DNA from: Eutrophobius sp051275005 | GTDB lineage: Bacteria > Pseudomonadota > Gammaproteobacteria > Eutrophobiales > Eutrophobiaceae | Length of the DNA: 6,276 nt | Direction: 5' to 3' | Assembly: GCA_051275005.1 (NCBI GenBank) | Contig: JBNMOP010000146.1 | Location: 1-6,276 of the forward strand | In this document: positions 5,350 to 6,276 of the stretch, piece by piece | Layout: each line of letters starts with the position of its first letter | Position numbering within the stretch: the first letter of the stretch is position 1 | Position numbers and translations under genes: made by a program | The notes under the pieces: generated by a model | Told to the model about the DNA's origin: nothing | What the model saw: the letters and a program-made list of their open reading frames with translations, nothing else | Databases searched by the model: none

Positions 5350-5856
5350 ATGTCGCCTAATTTAAATATGACGCCACTAACACAATACACCGGCCTCTTT
5401 GTCAGCCTGCTTATTTGTTTTATAGTCGCAGCGCTGGGAGCGCTTGCCTCAACCAATGCCAGTGACTTTTATGCAGAACTGGTTAAGCCTGTCTGGGCAC
5501 CGCCGGCGTGGTTATTCGGCCCTGTCTGGACACTGCTATATATTATGATGGGCGTCGCCGCCTGGCTGGTCTGGCGGCCAGTGGGATTTAGCGGGGCGCA
5601 GCTGGCGCTATCACTTTTTCTTGTGCAACTCATCTTTAATGCACTTTGGAGCTGGCTATTTTTTAACATGCATCTTGGCATGTGGGCCTTTGTTGATATT
5701 ACATTCCTTTGGTTATGTCTGATTGCAATGGTTATCTTATTCTGGCAAGTCTCAACTGTCGCCGGGATATTAATACTGCCCTATATCCTTTGGGTGAGTT
5801 TTGCCGCCTTGTTAAATTTCTATATCTGGAGGCTTAACCCAGAATTTCTAATATAA
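5350..5856 (+). CDS. tspO: TspO/MBR family membrane protein (tryptophan-rich sensory protein)
   Basis: 168 residues, close to the usual 150-170, with five predicted membrane helices (about 14-34, 53-75, 82-104, 110-131, 136-158). Signature segments are present: KPVWAPPAWLFGPVWTLLY (46-64) followed by MMG, NALWSWLFF (97-105), and the C-terminal PYILWVSFAALLNFYIWRLN (144-163) with the conserved W and RLN end. Family members bind porphyrins and related ligands and are linked to stress and tetrapyrrole responses; the role here is not determined. It starts 23 bases after the DUF2141-MipA stop and probably shares its transcript. An AGGTG at 5328-5332 is too far (17 bases) to be a good Shine-Dalgarno. 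An internal ATG at 5368 is an alternative start with no better ribosome site. Confidence 0.92.
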   Translation: MSPNLNMTPLTQYTGLFVSLLICFIVAALGALASTNASDFYAELVKPVWAPPAWLFGPVWTLLYIMMGVAAWLVWRPVGFSGAQLALSLFLVQLIFNALWSWLFFNMHLGMWAFVDITFLWLCLIAMVILFWQVSTVAGILILPYILWVSFAALLNFYIWRLNPEFLI

Positions 5857-6276
5857 AATCATGAATAAATACTTAGGATCAGAGAAATATTTCAATTTGG
5901 CACCTCCATTCGAATGGCGTTGTCCGCGGTAGACCTGACTTCTGCCATCACATAACCTGCGACGAATTCGAGTGTGATTAGAACTGCATGATGATGCGTC
6001 GATAAATTGAAATCACATCACAGAGCAGAACTAAATATCTGAATTTTGGGAAAGGCCTATCTAATGCCCTCTTTGTTGTTGTTAAGTTTAATGGTATTGA
6101 GCGACACCTTAATTTAGTGGAAGATTATGTTCATAGTTATACTGTGTTACATAATTTTCCCTTGTATATTGCATAGAGCTTATTTGTAAAATTAAACTAC
6201 AATTTTTCTTTTCCGAACAGACGATTTCATTCAATGGTAAATTTACTGGATATCAATAATTAACAGTTTTCTAATA
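5857..6276. other. Gene-free right end, no supported features
   Basis: I find no open frame with a family resemblance or ribosome site on either strand and no clear terminator with a U-tract after tspO. A perfect 12-base palindrome CCATTCGAATGG is at 5906-5917, and TGTGATT (5973-5979) is inverted as AATCACA at 6011-6017. From about 6060 the sequence is AT-rich, like an upstream region for a gene beyond the right edge. Confidence 0.5.

Noticed and set aside
5469..5681. Minus-strand open frame inside tspO
   Set aside because: Shadow of a gene with clear TspO signature motifs.
6048..6085. Possible terminator around GGGAAAGGCC ... GCCCTCTTT
   Set aside because: The arms pair poorly, no continuous GC stem forms, and it lies about 200 bases after tspO.

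Overview
The window looks like a chromosomal stretch from a moderately AT-rich, aerobic, probably marine or environmental gammaproteobacterium. This is inferred from the gene families (OmpR/EnvZ-type two-component pair, MipA/OmpV-like outer-membrane protein, SCD-like desaturase, COG2907-type FAD oxidoreductase, TspO) and from the Gram-negative outer-membrane features. No 16S or other marker is present, so the genus cannot be named.

Layout. The left two thirds (1-3709) is one minus-strand block. In transcription order it holds an OmpR-family response regulator (2978-3679), a membrane sensor histidine kinase overlapping it by 11 bases (1681-2988), a 112-base gap, an acyl desaturase with all histidine boxes intact (621-1568), and a FAD-dependent oxidoreductase (1-624) that overlaps the desaturase stop as ATGA and runs off the left edge. 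A divergent plus-strand pair follows: an exported protein with an N-terminal DUF2141 domain and a C-terminal MipA/OmpV beta-barrel (4229-5326), then tspO (5350-5856). The 520-base divergent region holds operator-like repeats, a perfect inverted repeat and a tRNA-Arg-like remnant. The last 420 bases contain no gene I can support.

Main observation. The same 11-bp-phased direct repeat (consensus about KGTGAAAATTA) occurs in front of three transcription units: the regulator itself (3717-3750), the desaturase (1618-1662, four units) and the DUF2141-MipA gene (4154-4175). In every case it reads on the strand opposite to the downstream gene, so in gene sense it reads TTCAC-N6-TTCAC. Tandem half-sites with a one-turn period are typical of OmpR-family regulators. 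I infer that the window encodes a small autoregulated envelope or membrane-lipid regulon: the kinase senses something at the membrane, and the regulator controls its own operon, fatty-acyl desaturation (with the FAD oxidoreductase, probably followed outside the window by DUF1365 and cyclopropane-synthase-like genes) and an outer-membrane protein with TspO. The signal and the sign of regulation cannot be read from the sequence.
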